This document shows, one piece after another, positions 49,425 to 61,045 of a DNA stretch of 64,000 nucleotides. The first letter of the stretch is position 1; each line of letters begins with the position of its first letter. Origin of the DNA: Setophaga petechia (lineage: Eukaryota; Chordata; Aves; Passeriformes; Parulidae); the NCBI GenBank assembly GCA_024362935.1, contig JANCRA010000003.1, positions 35,897,291-35,961,290 of the forward strand. Reading direction: 5' to 3'. A model generated the notes under the pieces. That model saw only the letters and a list, made by a program, of their open reading frames with translations, had not been told where the DNA came from and ran no database searches. Position numbers and translations under genes: made by a program.

Positions 49425-52307
49425 AAATACCTTATTCTAGCTGGTGGGGCTTGAAAAAATTCTTTATTTATGTTTGAGGAGGCAAATTGTAAAAAGCAAA
49501 TTAACTCCAAAATAGCTTTACAACCCCCAGAAAACTTCGTGACAAAGTTACTAGGAAATGCTGGGCTATCCTGTAGTGAAAGGAATGTGAAAATCAGTCA
49601 CTCATGTTCTGCCCTCCTTCCCATACACTCTTCATACAGGTGTTCAATATACGTGTGACTAACATACAGCCCTTTTACAGCTCCTCTCTTAAAATAAGTA
49701 GCAAACTGTGCATGCAACTACCCTGCTGGGAACTGAAAAATATCCCGGAGAGTCAGACTCAATTCATAAAGTCAGTGAGGGACAGGGGCAGATAGCACAA
49801 GTCCAGGCAAAAGAAGCACCTCGGAGTAAAACCCTCTAGGTCTCACCCAGCCCCCTCCACAGCACGGCATTGCACCCAAAAACAGCCCCTGCACACACGC
49901 AGACCTCATCCTCTGTTCTCCTATTTTATTTGCAATTTTTTTAAATGAAAGCCTCATGCAGCAAATAAAAGCCAAATAGCTCTAATTTGTAATGCTACAG
50001 ACTGTAACATGCTCAGATCTGTAACTGCCTGACAGGCTACACAGAAATCTACCTTAGGCTCCAGCCTCTGAAACAAATGCAAATATCCAGAAAACATTCT
50101 CCTATTTCTCCAATATTAAATTACAAGTAAAACAAACCTATTGCCAGATTTTTCATACAAATACGTCTTTTAAAAAAATTAAATCACTACAAATTTATTA
50201 TTTATTTCAAAATATAAACAACACAGAAGAAAGAAACACATATACGTTTCCCTTTTTAGGAAAAAAAAAAAAAAGGCAAATTTATCTATGAGAAAAGGCC
50301 ACACGTAGCTCCTTTTTTTAAAGTTCAGTTTTTACTACCCTGCCCCTGAAATCAGCCTACAACCCATAGATTTATCTAGAGAAAACACAATTGGAAAACC
50401 TTTTTATGTTGCACTCTTTTTGGACACTTACAGGAGGTTTTTAAAGACAATTCACAGCCATGCTATTTCAAACAGCACTAATACAATTATTTAGAATTTA
50501 TTCTTTACTGTGAAAAATTTTACTTTGATATATTTTCCAGAATTTCCTGGGAAAACACAATCAGTCCCCATCTAGCCAAGCGCACCTACACTGTTACCTC
50601 TTTCTCTGTATTTTTTCCTCACAAATCAACCACAAACATTTCGTAAGTGTTTACATACACATAATAAAATAAGAAGAACAACAATACCACAAGAAAAATG
50701 CTCAAAACCAAACTGAAGGTGTAAATGACCTCCTGCCATGTTCCAGACGTACCTACAGAATCCCTCCTCACTGGTACAGGATTATACATTCCATTATAAG
50801 TTCAGCCTTTTTATATTTTGTACTATTTTAACACCCTAAATTTATAGAATTTTTAAATTGGCATGTTAAAAGGGCTTTATTTAAGAATTTCAATGAAAAT
50901 AGTGTTATGTTTTGTCATATTACCATAATCCTTCTTTTTAAATCACTTAGAATTTAAGTATAACCTAATTAAGTAATTTTAAGTAAGTCTTAACCCAAAT
51001 ACATAGATCTAATAAAATGTATTTTGCAAACAGGGAAAATAGACTTCTAAAATGGATTCCTCAGGTATGAACAAAGATGCTGAAACATTTCCTCCCCACA
51101 AACTTTGAGATCTGAACTATTTCACGGCAATTAGATTTAAAACCAAAATACTTGTAAGAAAACAAATTTCTCCAAATATCTAGCATAATGTTTCATTCCA
51201 ATTGTATTTATTTATTCCTTTTATATTTGAAAGAAATCCTTCTATTTTCCTTGAGGAGAAAGAATAGGGGAAGAAAAATACTTAAAATCCTAACTACCTA
51301 TCGACACATACTATTTATTTCAAAACTCTTCTAACAGCAGTTAATACTTTAATTTAGATAATGTATATTATTTTGCCTGTAAAAATATTGTTATTTAGAT
51401 TTCTGCCTTTTCAAAGGCTACAGAACAACATTATAGATTTTAGAGTCCTCTAATCATCTTTAATCTCTCATTTTTTTCAATGCTACAAACATCCTATTTG
51501 GTAAATGGAATTTATATTTTTCTCTTGTCTTAATTATCAGAGTTGAATCAACAATTCAAACCAAGAAGAACAAGTGACGTACCGTAACACAATAGCAACT
51601 CCAACACTTTAACACAGCTCCTTTATGTATTGGTGTATAAAAAGCTTGCACAAAGTATAAAATACCTCAGAAACAGAGACTTTCCTGATCAGAAAATTTT
51701 ACTTATTCACTAATTTAACCTCAAGCAACTGCATTTTTCTCAAAAGGCATCCTATCTAGAGCTTTATGCCATTTACTGACTCTTGCTTAATTAACCAGCA
51801 TGCTTTAAAACCAAGTCTCAGCCCTTCAACTTAATCAGAACAGACTACTTTTAATTGCTACCACATCAAATATATTTGTCAACACAATAAAACCACATAC
51901 AATTAGAAAGAACTATTTTTTCTAGCCCTGTCTTTGACCAACTAGAGATTGTAGCATCTACTTCCAATTTATTAGCAGTTCTAATATGAAGCAAACTGAA
52001 ACACACAGCACAGTTCACAACTACATTGATCTTTCTATAATATCCTATCATTTGCATCTTTTAATGGGAAAATCCAGAATACCACAGTCAACACTGCAAC
52101 CGATCGGACGTCAGAAGGACTTGGCATTAACTTCCCTTCCTCACAACACTTTGCTTCCTCACCCCTCTCAAAATAAAACAAAAGTATCTATGTTTGTCTG
52201 AAATGTCAGTAAACACCAAAATCTAAAAGGCCAAAAGGTCAGGTATTATTTAATCTGAACAGAAAAGTTATTTTTTCTCTCTCAAGCCATCAGTAAGAGC
52301 AGGTTAC
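49425..52307. other. AT-rich stretch without a supported gene
   Basis: Unique AT-rich sequence with homopolymer runs (A14 near 50260). I see no exon or repeat family in it. Confidence 0.5.
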
Positions 52308-52377
52308 CTGAGAAGAAATGCCCATGTCCCTTAGATGTCCGTCCTTCTGTCCCAGAACAGGGGCTGTGCCACGCTCT
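52308..52377 (-). CDS. Candidate exon of the unrecognised gene
   Basis: The acceptor (CTACTCCCTCTTATGTTACAG) has a good pyrimidine tract and the donor is CAG followed by GTAACC. In the frame delivered by the exon at 53359 the split codon is AGA (Arg) and the segment then reads ERGTAPVLGQKDGHLRDMGI and three more residues with no stop, leaving in phase 0. The peptide is hydrophilic. No family is recognised. Confidence 0.45.
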
Positions 52378-53077
52378 CTGTAACATAAGAGGGAGTAGAT
52401 TAAAATTGTTGTATACCCAGGCACATTTCTGTACATTCAAATTATCTGTCCCTCAAAAAGCTTTATATCTTTTTGCCTGAAAAGCATTTAAAAAACTCTT
52501 ATTATATTCTACTCTGAGTTCTCAAAATTGGCTTTGATAAGTCAGGTACACATGTCAAAAATTAGTTCCATACATTATCAGTTGAAGTACCAGATTCCCC
52601 AGGCCTGCTTTTAATTTCTTAGAGGCCTCTATATCACTGCATGCTCTATCTCACTAGCAACATTTAATCTGCAAGTGCTATGATTTTATATTTAAATATA
52701 TATTTTTTTTTTTTTACATACACTGAAATTTTTTAAAAGCCATTTACATGAGGGAGAAAGTCCTGAAATATTTCTTCCCACAGCAACTTTTCCCTCCTCT
52801 GCTTTAAAAGTTGAGTACCTTCCCAGATAAATATGGTCTTTGCTTTACCCATTTTTCTGTGATTTGTATTATTTTGTACTCACTTCTGATGCTGCACAAT
52901 TTACATAGGCCTGTAGTTTTGAGACTTCTATCTCCTCCCTCCACCTGCGCGGTAGATACCAGCTAAAATCACTGTCTATAGACCATTCCACCCCGCCCTT
53001 TTCCCTTCAAACTTTTCCAAACAAATGTGAGAGGGAAAAATGTTTAAGATAATGAATACAAATTCAGTGTGTTAAAC

Positions 53078-53099
53078 TAAACAAACAAACAAACAAAAC
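53078..53099 (+). repeat. (CAAA)n simple repeat
   Basis: A short run of the tetranucleotide ACAA in AT-rich sequence. Confidence 0.75.
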
Positions 53100-53358
53100 A
53101 TCTTGCTTCAGTTTGTCATTTAATAAGCCTTATCAACATAAATCATGGTCAGAAAGCCTCAGCACTGTAGGGTGTAGTATTCATGACTAAACTGCCTTAA
53201 AAAAATACATCATCTTGTACCCTTTTCCTTCCATGTATTTATCTTCCTCATACTGCTCAGATCTACAGCAGACTGTTGCCACACATGTATTTTACACACA
53301 ATTTCCTAGACACTGACAAATGTGAACCAAAGAAGAATTTTGCTCAAAGTCAACTTAC

Positions 53359-53474
53359 CTAAACCACTTATTTCCTCCATTCTGTCTTTTTTTCCATGGC
53401 ATCCGATGTTTTTTTTTACCCTCTGCTGTTGTTTTGTTTGGTATTTCCCCACTTTCCTGTACATTTGTCTCCTG
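53359..53474 (-). CDS. Candidate exon of the unrecognised gene (Lys-rich)
   Basis: The donor is perfect (TTTAG followed by GTAAGT). The acceptor is a tandem CAGCAG after TTCTTCCTGCC. From 53474 the frame is open for 38 codons plus two bases, reading ETNVQESGEIPNKTTAEGKK and then HRMPWKKRQNGGNKWF: lysine-rich, possibly nuclear or disordered. It enters in phase 0 from the exon at 54237 and leaves in phase 2 into the exon at 52377. A longer 86-codon frame overlaps it in a different register and extends past both splice sites; I prefer the spliced frame because phases agree on both sides. Confidence 0.45.
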
Positions 53475-54236
53475 CTGATCCTACTAGATTTGGCAGGAAG
53501 AACTGAATGTCTGTCTCTCCCCATTGCTACACTGCTATTTTTTGGTGGTTTATCAATTAAATGCATTTGAACATCATTTTAATATATTTTTAAACGTACT
53601 TTTCCTTTCCCTTTTCTAGAAACTTGCTGATTACAGTTACCAATACTTTTGTAAGCAAGGTCAATTCTGTCCTGTTCTAGCACATGCTTCTGTCATAATA
53701 TTAAAGGTACATGACTTACAAGTCTGTGATGCAGTGAATGCAAAAGGAAAATGTGTAAGAAAAAGAGGGTAATGTGTACAGATGCCCCTAAATATCATAA
53801 AGAAAAAAAATTGACATTTTTAATTGGTTCTGAATTTTTAAAGAGATACCATCATGAGAAAACACCTATCTCAGGGGAAATCTTCTTCTAGATCACTAGC
53901 AACACTTTTTTACACTAATAAAAACAAAGGAAATTTTAAAATTCAAATTTACTGTTAAGCATCAGCACTTTAGGATTTCTGCATTTCACTCAGCCTGGGA
54001 AGGAAGAGTTGCCTGTTGGTTTCACTTTTGTTCTCAGCTAGTTTCACTTTCATGCACTGGCAGAATCTTCTATGTTTTTGGTTCAGCAATGTTAAAGACA
54101 ACATTTACTTTAAATAATCCTTATTACACTTTTAATATGAACAATTTGTGTCCATCTACTTCCCAGGACACTAAGAAAAAGTAATTTGGGAGTCTAAATA
54201 TAATGGGTGGCATACTTCTAAAGGAGCAGCTTTCAC

Positions 54237-54339
54237 CTGTCTCATGTTGAGTTGTAGTCTGCTCTCTCTTTCCCTGAAATCAATAGGAAATGTGCCATTC
54301 ATTTCAGTGATAGCAGGATCAGGCCACTGGGTCTGTAAT
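54237..54339 (-). CDS. Candidate exon of the unrecognised gene
   Basis: The acceptor GGCATTCTTTTGTTGCAG and the donor CAG followed by GTGAAA are both strong. Of the three frames only one is open; it reads LQTQWPDPAITEMNGTFPID and then FRERESRLQLNMRQ (34 codons). It enters in phase 2 and leaves in phase 0, compatible with the next exon at 53474. No domain is recognised. Confidence 0.5.
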
Positions 54340-55078
54340 CTGCAACAAAAGAATGCCATATGCAGACCAATATATTCCTTACAATATACAGTGTTTGCCT
54401 TTAATTATTTTCCTATGCAAACTCAAGGGAAAAAAAGTGGTCCCTGCATTTACCTTTCTGTATGCTTTTAAATTAGCCATAAATACTCTTCCTGACATAG
54501 GCCATAGGAAATTAGAGGACATATGTTCACCTTGGTTGGGATGGGGAAGGAAACACTGTGTCTCCCTGCTACCAACTAGGGTAACTCTCCTCCTCCTGCC
54601 AAGTGCAATCTATTTAAAAAAAAACAAAAAAACACTCCAGCCCAGATTGAACCTTTACTGTCTTACACCAGGACCTTGTCTAAGTTTCCAAAGCATACTT
54701 TTTTCATTTTTTTCAAGATAAACCACAATGCTCTAAGCAGCTAAACAGTCAACAGCAGCACAAGAACCAGCCTGCATTTATATTTTCTAAACCTGTATAT
54801 TCCCTTTTATATTACCTTCCCTCTCTATATACAGACTCCAAAACACAGCTGTGAACTCACACACATGGAGGCAAGCACATATACATACAATGGAATCTTT
54901 CTGTAGCTACCAAAGCACTGCAGTTTCTGCCTTTGTAGACATAAGGGCTTCAGAGACATGGAGACTTAATGGAAAGACCTAGGGGGTTATAGGAGCCTTG
55001 CAAAAATTGCTTTTCAACTTCTTTCATAGAAATTTTGTGTCCCACAAGCACACACAGAAATTGTCATTAGCCACTTAC

Positions 55079-55138
55079 AGAATTACTGTCATGTTTACAT
55101 GCCAAAAGTCAAATACTAAAAGCTCACATATGCAACTC
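55079..55138 (-). CDS. Possible further upstream exon
   Basis: A donor GTAAGT and an acceptor AAGTATTCTCACAG bound 60 nt with one open frame of 19 codons, leaving in phase 2 as the exon at 54339 requires (split codon CTA, Leu). The peptide is hydrophobic (CICELLVFDFWHVNMTVI). It is short enough that chance is a serious alternative. Confidence 0.25.
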
Positions 55139-55299
55139 CTGTGAGAATACTTATACCACAGTTTTATTAACACTACTGTTTATTTCACCACATGAAATAT
55201 GAATAAAGGCATGGAATTTCATTGTGATTATGTGCCCATCTACTTCACATTTACACACTTTTCTATCCCAGTAATCTGAGTACTGTATATTTGACTTAT

Positions 55300-58200
55300 A
55301 TTGTCACATTACACGTCTAGACACGAGCAGCTTCCAAAGAACAATGAACCACACATTCCTGCTTTCTCTTTTCCTGGTTATTACTACACAGAAGAGGAGT
55401 AACTGCTCTCTCAAAAAGTTTGTCTTTGCCTTCCTTCTCAACCACAACATTTCTTCTCCTTTCCCCGGAAGACATCTTTTTTGGTTCCAAGGCCAGTTCA
55501 ATGTGAGACACTAAATTTCAGGTGTACAAATATACTCCAGGTTCAGTGGGGTTATTCACTCATTTAGATCAACCACACTTTGGGGTGCCTCAGTGCCATA
55601 CAAAAACAGACCACCATGACCCGGGTCACAGAAAACTTAGTTTGCTGGAAAGCATGATCACAACACCAACTTTCACATATTCACATCAGCTTCATCTGTG
55701 TCCCAGGGCATCCATCCATATTCCTTCCAAGTGCCAAAATTCCCTCTCTCCTAACAGCAACATCTAGACTTGTTTGTCCCTAATTTCCTGATTTCCAACC
55801 ATGCTGTTGCTAGAGTGTTTTGGTGGGAGTTAGCTGTTACACAAATTTTACATCGGGCTTTCACCCACAGCTGCATCTGCCCCAGTAACAATGCCCTGGG
55901 AGAAAGACTTTACTACTGCCAGCTTTCCTTGTATTAGCTTTTAGGACAAAAACCCCTGAGTTGTATCAATTTCTTTAATATAGGAAGCTTAAGTGAGTAC
56001 TCATGAACCAGTAAATATCTATCAATTAATATTGGTGGAATTAGATAAATAATTATAGGAAATACAATGGCCTGTTTCAAAATGGTTGCTTGAAAGGATG
56101 GGCTTCATAAATTAGCCTTGTTCTTAAATGCTGTTCTTGGTGCACTCATAGAAATTATTTCCTTCTGGAGCATTCTGGCCTGTATTTTACCTGAATTTTA
56201 TATAAATATTTGCTGTACATTTTTGTGTTTCTAAAACTAGAAAAAGCAGATCATTTTAGCTGCGTGATTGCCATTTATCTTTTGTCTTCCAATAATAAGG
56301 ATATTAAGGTCTCACAGCAAGTATTTCAATGAACCCTTTGAAATACTGTGAGAGTGGTAGAGAGGCCAAAGACAGCTACACAGGAAAGAAGATGGAAAGA
56401 GGGTTGGTGTTACTTCAAAGATACTTAATATTATACTAATTCCTGAAAAGGGAATTCTCCATGACGTGTCTGTCCTAGCCATGCCAGCAGTTTTGAAGGG
56501 CTCTGCAGCCCCTGGGATTCCTCTTTCCTTGGGGTTACTAATGGTTTGCAGCCCTCTTCTGACAAGTTCTGCTGAAGTACAAGAGGTTATCACAAGGACA
56601 GTCTGCTCCTCTCTCCTTCTTCCTTCTGGAAATAAGGAGCCGAGCAACTATTAACAAATACTTGCTTGTGTATTTGTCTTGGAAGGCACCAGGCATAACA
56701 TGTGGTGCTATTTAATAGTCACATTATTCATAATCCTTGCAAGTGGAGAGTAACTGTCATGACAGGTAGGTTAAACAGAGGAACAGAGATGTGAACAGGT
56801 CAAACAGTGTCTGTGATGGATGAAGAGAGCACAGCCTAGGATCACTGACTTTTCACCTCTCTTTCACTCAAGTTCAGTCTCAAATACACCAGACTTCAGC
56901 TGTCTTTACCTTTTCCAGATCTTTAAGCAGTGCCCTGTTCCCAACTCAATGGGGCATTCACACAGGAGAGACCAAGATGAGCATAGCAATAACCAGGCTA
57001 GCTCAGGGGATGGGGATCCATGCAGAGAATCCCAGCAGTGTTGGAACCCCTCCTTTGGATTGTAATAGAACAGCATCTTCCTGTTTGCACAACAGGGTTA
57101 TCTCAGAGACACAGTGACTATTACAACACATGGGTTATAAATGCTATCTGGCCCTATTTTAAACAACCAAGGTAACATAACCTCATAGATTTCCAATAGT
57201 CTTTTGCAACTTCTAACTAAAGACTGGCTGATCAAGGATCTAAAACAATGGATATACAACACAGGGAAAAACACTTACATTCTTTCCTTACATTTAAAGC
57301 AAATATACCAACATCAAAACCTCTTCTACCACCCATAGCCCTTACCAAGAATAATTTTGTTTGTAGAGAAACATGAGAGAAGGTAGCTGTAACTCAGATT
57401 ATCACAGAGACTTTGTGCTGTTCTGGAATTACGCAGGTCCTCTGCCACTATCAGTAGACCTTCTCTGAATCCAGGTTAAACAAACCTGCTTTCTGTCACT
57501 TTCTAAAACTGTGCTGTTGGGGAATTCATCATTCAGTGGGAACTTTGCTGAACAATTGTTTCTGAAACCACGGGTTGCCAAAGGACAATCATACTCACAG
57601 TGTTAAAAAACCTAAAGTTTGTCAGGAGTATCTCAGTTGTGACAGCTGGGGACTGAGAAGATCCTGCAAGTATCTAAGGTAGCTACTGATCTACCAACTA
57701 CCTTGGCTTGCTGTCAAGTGAGTCCAGTCTCCCTGAAAAAGTTACTTTTCAGGCAGCAATTACAAAAATCTATCATCAAAAAAGGAAAGAATTCAAAACA
57801 ATGACAGGGAGAGAGGTGAATCAAAAGGAAATCACAGATTCAGAAAGTTCAGTAAACACTGTACTAAAGGACATAATGACATTGCATACAGTAGATTGCA
57901 AAATAAGGAAGTGCATATGCTGCCTGCTAACAGGAAAAGGAACTGTACCACAGGTTACCTCCCTATGAGATTAAAAGAAAGATACATAAAACTTTCCCTG
58001 ATGATGGCCTGACTGGTAGCAGATTTATCAGACTTGATCAATTAATGGCACATCATTTAGCAACTACTTTTTTGCCATATATTCAGTATCCTACAATTGA
58101 AAAGTAGGGCATGATCCTCACAGTCTGAAAGCATTGGTCCTTCTGAATGAGATATTAGTAGATTAATGGGAAGAAACTACACACGACTCATTTTAGCTGG

Positions 58201-60960
58201 AGGAAGTGCTCAGCATGTGTAAAAATCCTGCTTACTTCACCTGTCCCAACATGTATTATGAACTTGGTACCTTTTGGGTTGTATGCAGACAGCTGATGAG
58301 CTTGCTCAATTTCCCTCTACCATTTTGGAGAGCTTCAGCTATTAAAAAAACCTTATTGCCAAACAGTCCTTCTGTTTTCTTGTTCTTAAACCAGCTTTAT
58401 ACACTCCCAAGTCCTTTCCTAGCTGTTTCTGGGAGAAGATGGTGTGTGATTTCTCCCACAGCAAATCTTAAATAATTTATTTTACTTCATGTTCTACATG
58501 TTCATACATATATTCTACATAGAAATATATTTCTACATCTTATTTGACATTCCAGGGCACCTAGGCAAGTGGCATTCAACTCAGTTAATATTAAACTTCT
58601 TGCAAAAGATAAAAGACCCCTTACTTCTCCCACCCTCTTAACACCCTAGTGTAAAAAATAACACCCTCTGGACAACAAAAGTTTGGCTAGGAATTTCTAA
58701 CATAATGAAGATCAAAAACCATCTACTAACAGGAGACTAACAGAACATCCATCATTTTTATCCTCAGGAGGACCATCCAAAACCATACTTTGTCTAGCCC
58801 TCAAGAACAGACAAAGTAAATAGACAATTCATGGGTTGTAAACCAAGCTGTGTCCAACCAATCTTGGATATACAGTACAGCCATCCCTTTCCTGGGAACC
58901 AAGTCAAGTCACTCTCAAGTATCAAAACACACTCATTAGCACTAAGCAAGTGGCTTTCCAACAGTGCAGTTATGAGCATGATGTAACAATTTAAATGGGA
59001 TTAAACAAAATTCAGTAGACTTCCATAAAAAGAAAATGCAGTGTTCTGGTTTCAGAAATATCACAGGTATGACTTTGATCTTTTCTTATTAAAAAAAAAA
59101 TAAAGTTATGTATAAAAATTACATCAATGATCTTACAGATTTTTATGAAAAATTAAGCCCTGTCAGTCTTTTCCATGAACATTTCTTACTATCCTGTATG
59201 ATTTTTCGTGGTGTTTTACAGTATTTGTCTAAATACTGTAGGACTCCTGGTCATAGCTAATAGCAAAATATTCTCTGGCTACCAAACCATAATTAAAATA
59301 ATGAGAAAAGAGAAAAGAATAGAGAAGAAGAAAAATTTAGCCTGATAGTTATGGTAATAGATTACAGACCTATGTGTAAACAGTGGTTGTGGGCCCAATA
59401 CATATTCCTGATCAAAGCAGTATGAAGTGAACACTTCACAGAGGGTTAAGGTCAGGTATTTCTGCTCAGGTTTTGTCTCTCACATGAATGGCATTGAAGC
59501 TGGTCTTACTGTGTTTTGTAAAGGCACCCAGCGAACTGCCAGAGTACAAACTCAAGAAAAAGAGAAGGTTGGGCAGATTAATTCAAACTTCACATGGTTG
59601 AACTTCTCAAATAAACTAAACATGGACAGAACACTGTTAATGTGCACAACCAACTAGCTGAGACTTTTACCCCCTTTTGAACCTTCCTTGTATGCCATGA
59701 AGTTGAAGACTATGACCCACATTTCACTACTGTTGCACATCTTGTGTGACCAGTGAACTCTGAAATTTCAGAAAATGTATGCAGGAAAAATTCCGAATTT
59801 TAATTAAATTTGGAAAATGAGACACATGTGAAACGCCCACAAATGGTGATTCTGTCAGCATCCACTTGATTTTTACCAGTTGTTCGTTTAAGCAGCCATT
59901 AACACCTTCTTGCTTCATGTTACCTCCCAACTTATATGCATAGGGAATAAATACACCAGCAGCTAGGTGTATTATCTATCCAGAGTCTGTTCTATATACA
60001 ATATTTCCTTTGGTAAAAAAGTTAACTCCTCTCTATTCCTGAAGTTTCAGTTTCTTTTAAGCAAGCAGTTAAAATAATCATGACATCCAAGCCATAAATA
60101 CAGAATATTGTACATAAAAATTCTGATAAATACAACCAAATTGAAACCAACTGCACTAGAATGTAGCCAAATAGTTTTTACCAAAACAGGCCTGACCCTA
60201 AATTTCTGGAAGGCTTTGGTACCACAGACCTGGCATGGTACCCATCCAAGAGCTGGGCTGCTCTGAGGGTGGGCAGGCTTGTATTCCAGCTGCAAAGCTC
60301 AGCCTGTACCCCCACCTCAGGCACATCCCAACTCTGCACTCTATTCCAGGATGGAGTTAGGCTGCAGCACAACAGGTCACTGCTCTCCCGTGAGCCCAAT
60401 GATCACTGACAAACTCTTAGCTGGATTTATAAACGTCACACAGTCTGTATAATTTCACATCTTCACACCTATGCTTCGAGATGAATTGAAACTTCGTATC
60501 TTCAGTTAAGCAATTTACAAAGAAGTTTGGTGCTAACCCACTTAAATCCAGATATCCTCCTATTCTGACTGCTTTCCTTTTTGTTCCAATTAGATGCCCT
60601 TGTGCACATAGTACCATCTTATCTTAAATCCCTATGTCATGAAATACAGATTTGCTGCATTATTATAGCAGAACAGTGGTGAAGATGACTTGAATGGTTG
60701 CTTCAAATCTTGAAAGCATGGAGCCTGATTGTTTAAATAGAATTCTATATGATAAGTATAATGATCATTAAAACTAAGACTTAATAACTAAAATCCCAAT
60801 TTGCAACTCTGATAAATATTGAGGCAAATTAACTGGATTTTTTTGAGTGAATTAAATTTAATGAATGGTATATTTTAGGTTAACAAAATCATGCTAGTAG
60901 CAGCATGTCATTATTACCCCAAGAATTTGTCTTGCAGAAACAGAGGATTTGAGATGAGTT
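55300..60960. other. Probable intergenic or intronic DNA with weak exon signals
   Basis: No supported gene. Weak signals are a 65-codon minus frame at 55304-55511 that ends in a stop without a usable donor, a minus frame at 56312-56647 preceded by a good acceptor (CTCCTTATTTCCAG), a plus segment at 57753-57815 with both splice sites, and a minus frame at 60417-60617 ending in TAA. None links to another exon convincingly. Confidence 0.4.
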
Positions 60961-60968
60961 AGGAAATT

Positions 60969-61045
60969 ACAGAAACACAGAATAGTTTGAGTTGGAAAGG
61001 ACCTTAAAGATCAGTAGTTCCAACCCCACTGCCATGGCAGATGAA
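60969..61045 (-). mobile_element. CR1 LINE 3' fragment
   Basis: On the plus strand the piece reads CACAGAATAGTTTGAGTTGG, then AAAGGACCTTAAAGATCA, then TTCCAACCCC. This is the reverse complement of the CR1 3' end. It is a short, truncated relic in the minus orientation. Confidence 0.9.

Noticed and set aside
53306..53566. 86-codon minus frame overlapping the candidate exon at 53359-53474
   Set aside because: It reads through a perfect GTAAGT donor and is in a different register from the spliced frame that agrees in phase with both neighbours.
55304..55511. 65-codon minus frame with hydrophilic, protein-like sequence
   Set aside because: It ends in a stop codon without a usable donor and its phase does not fit the next exon candidate, so it was not listed as an exon.
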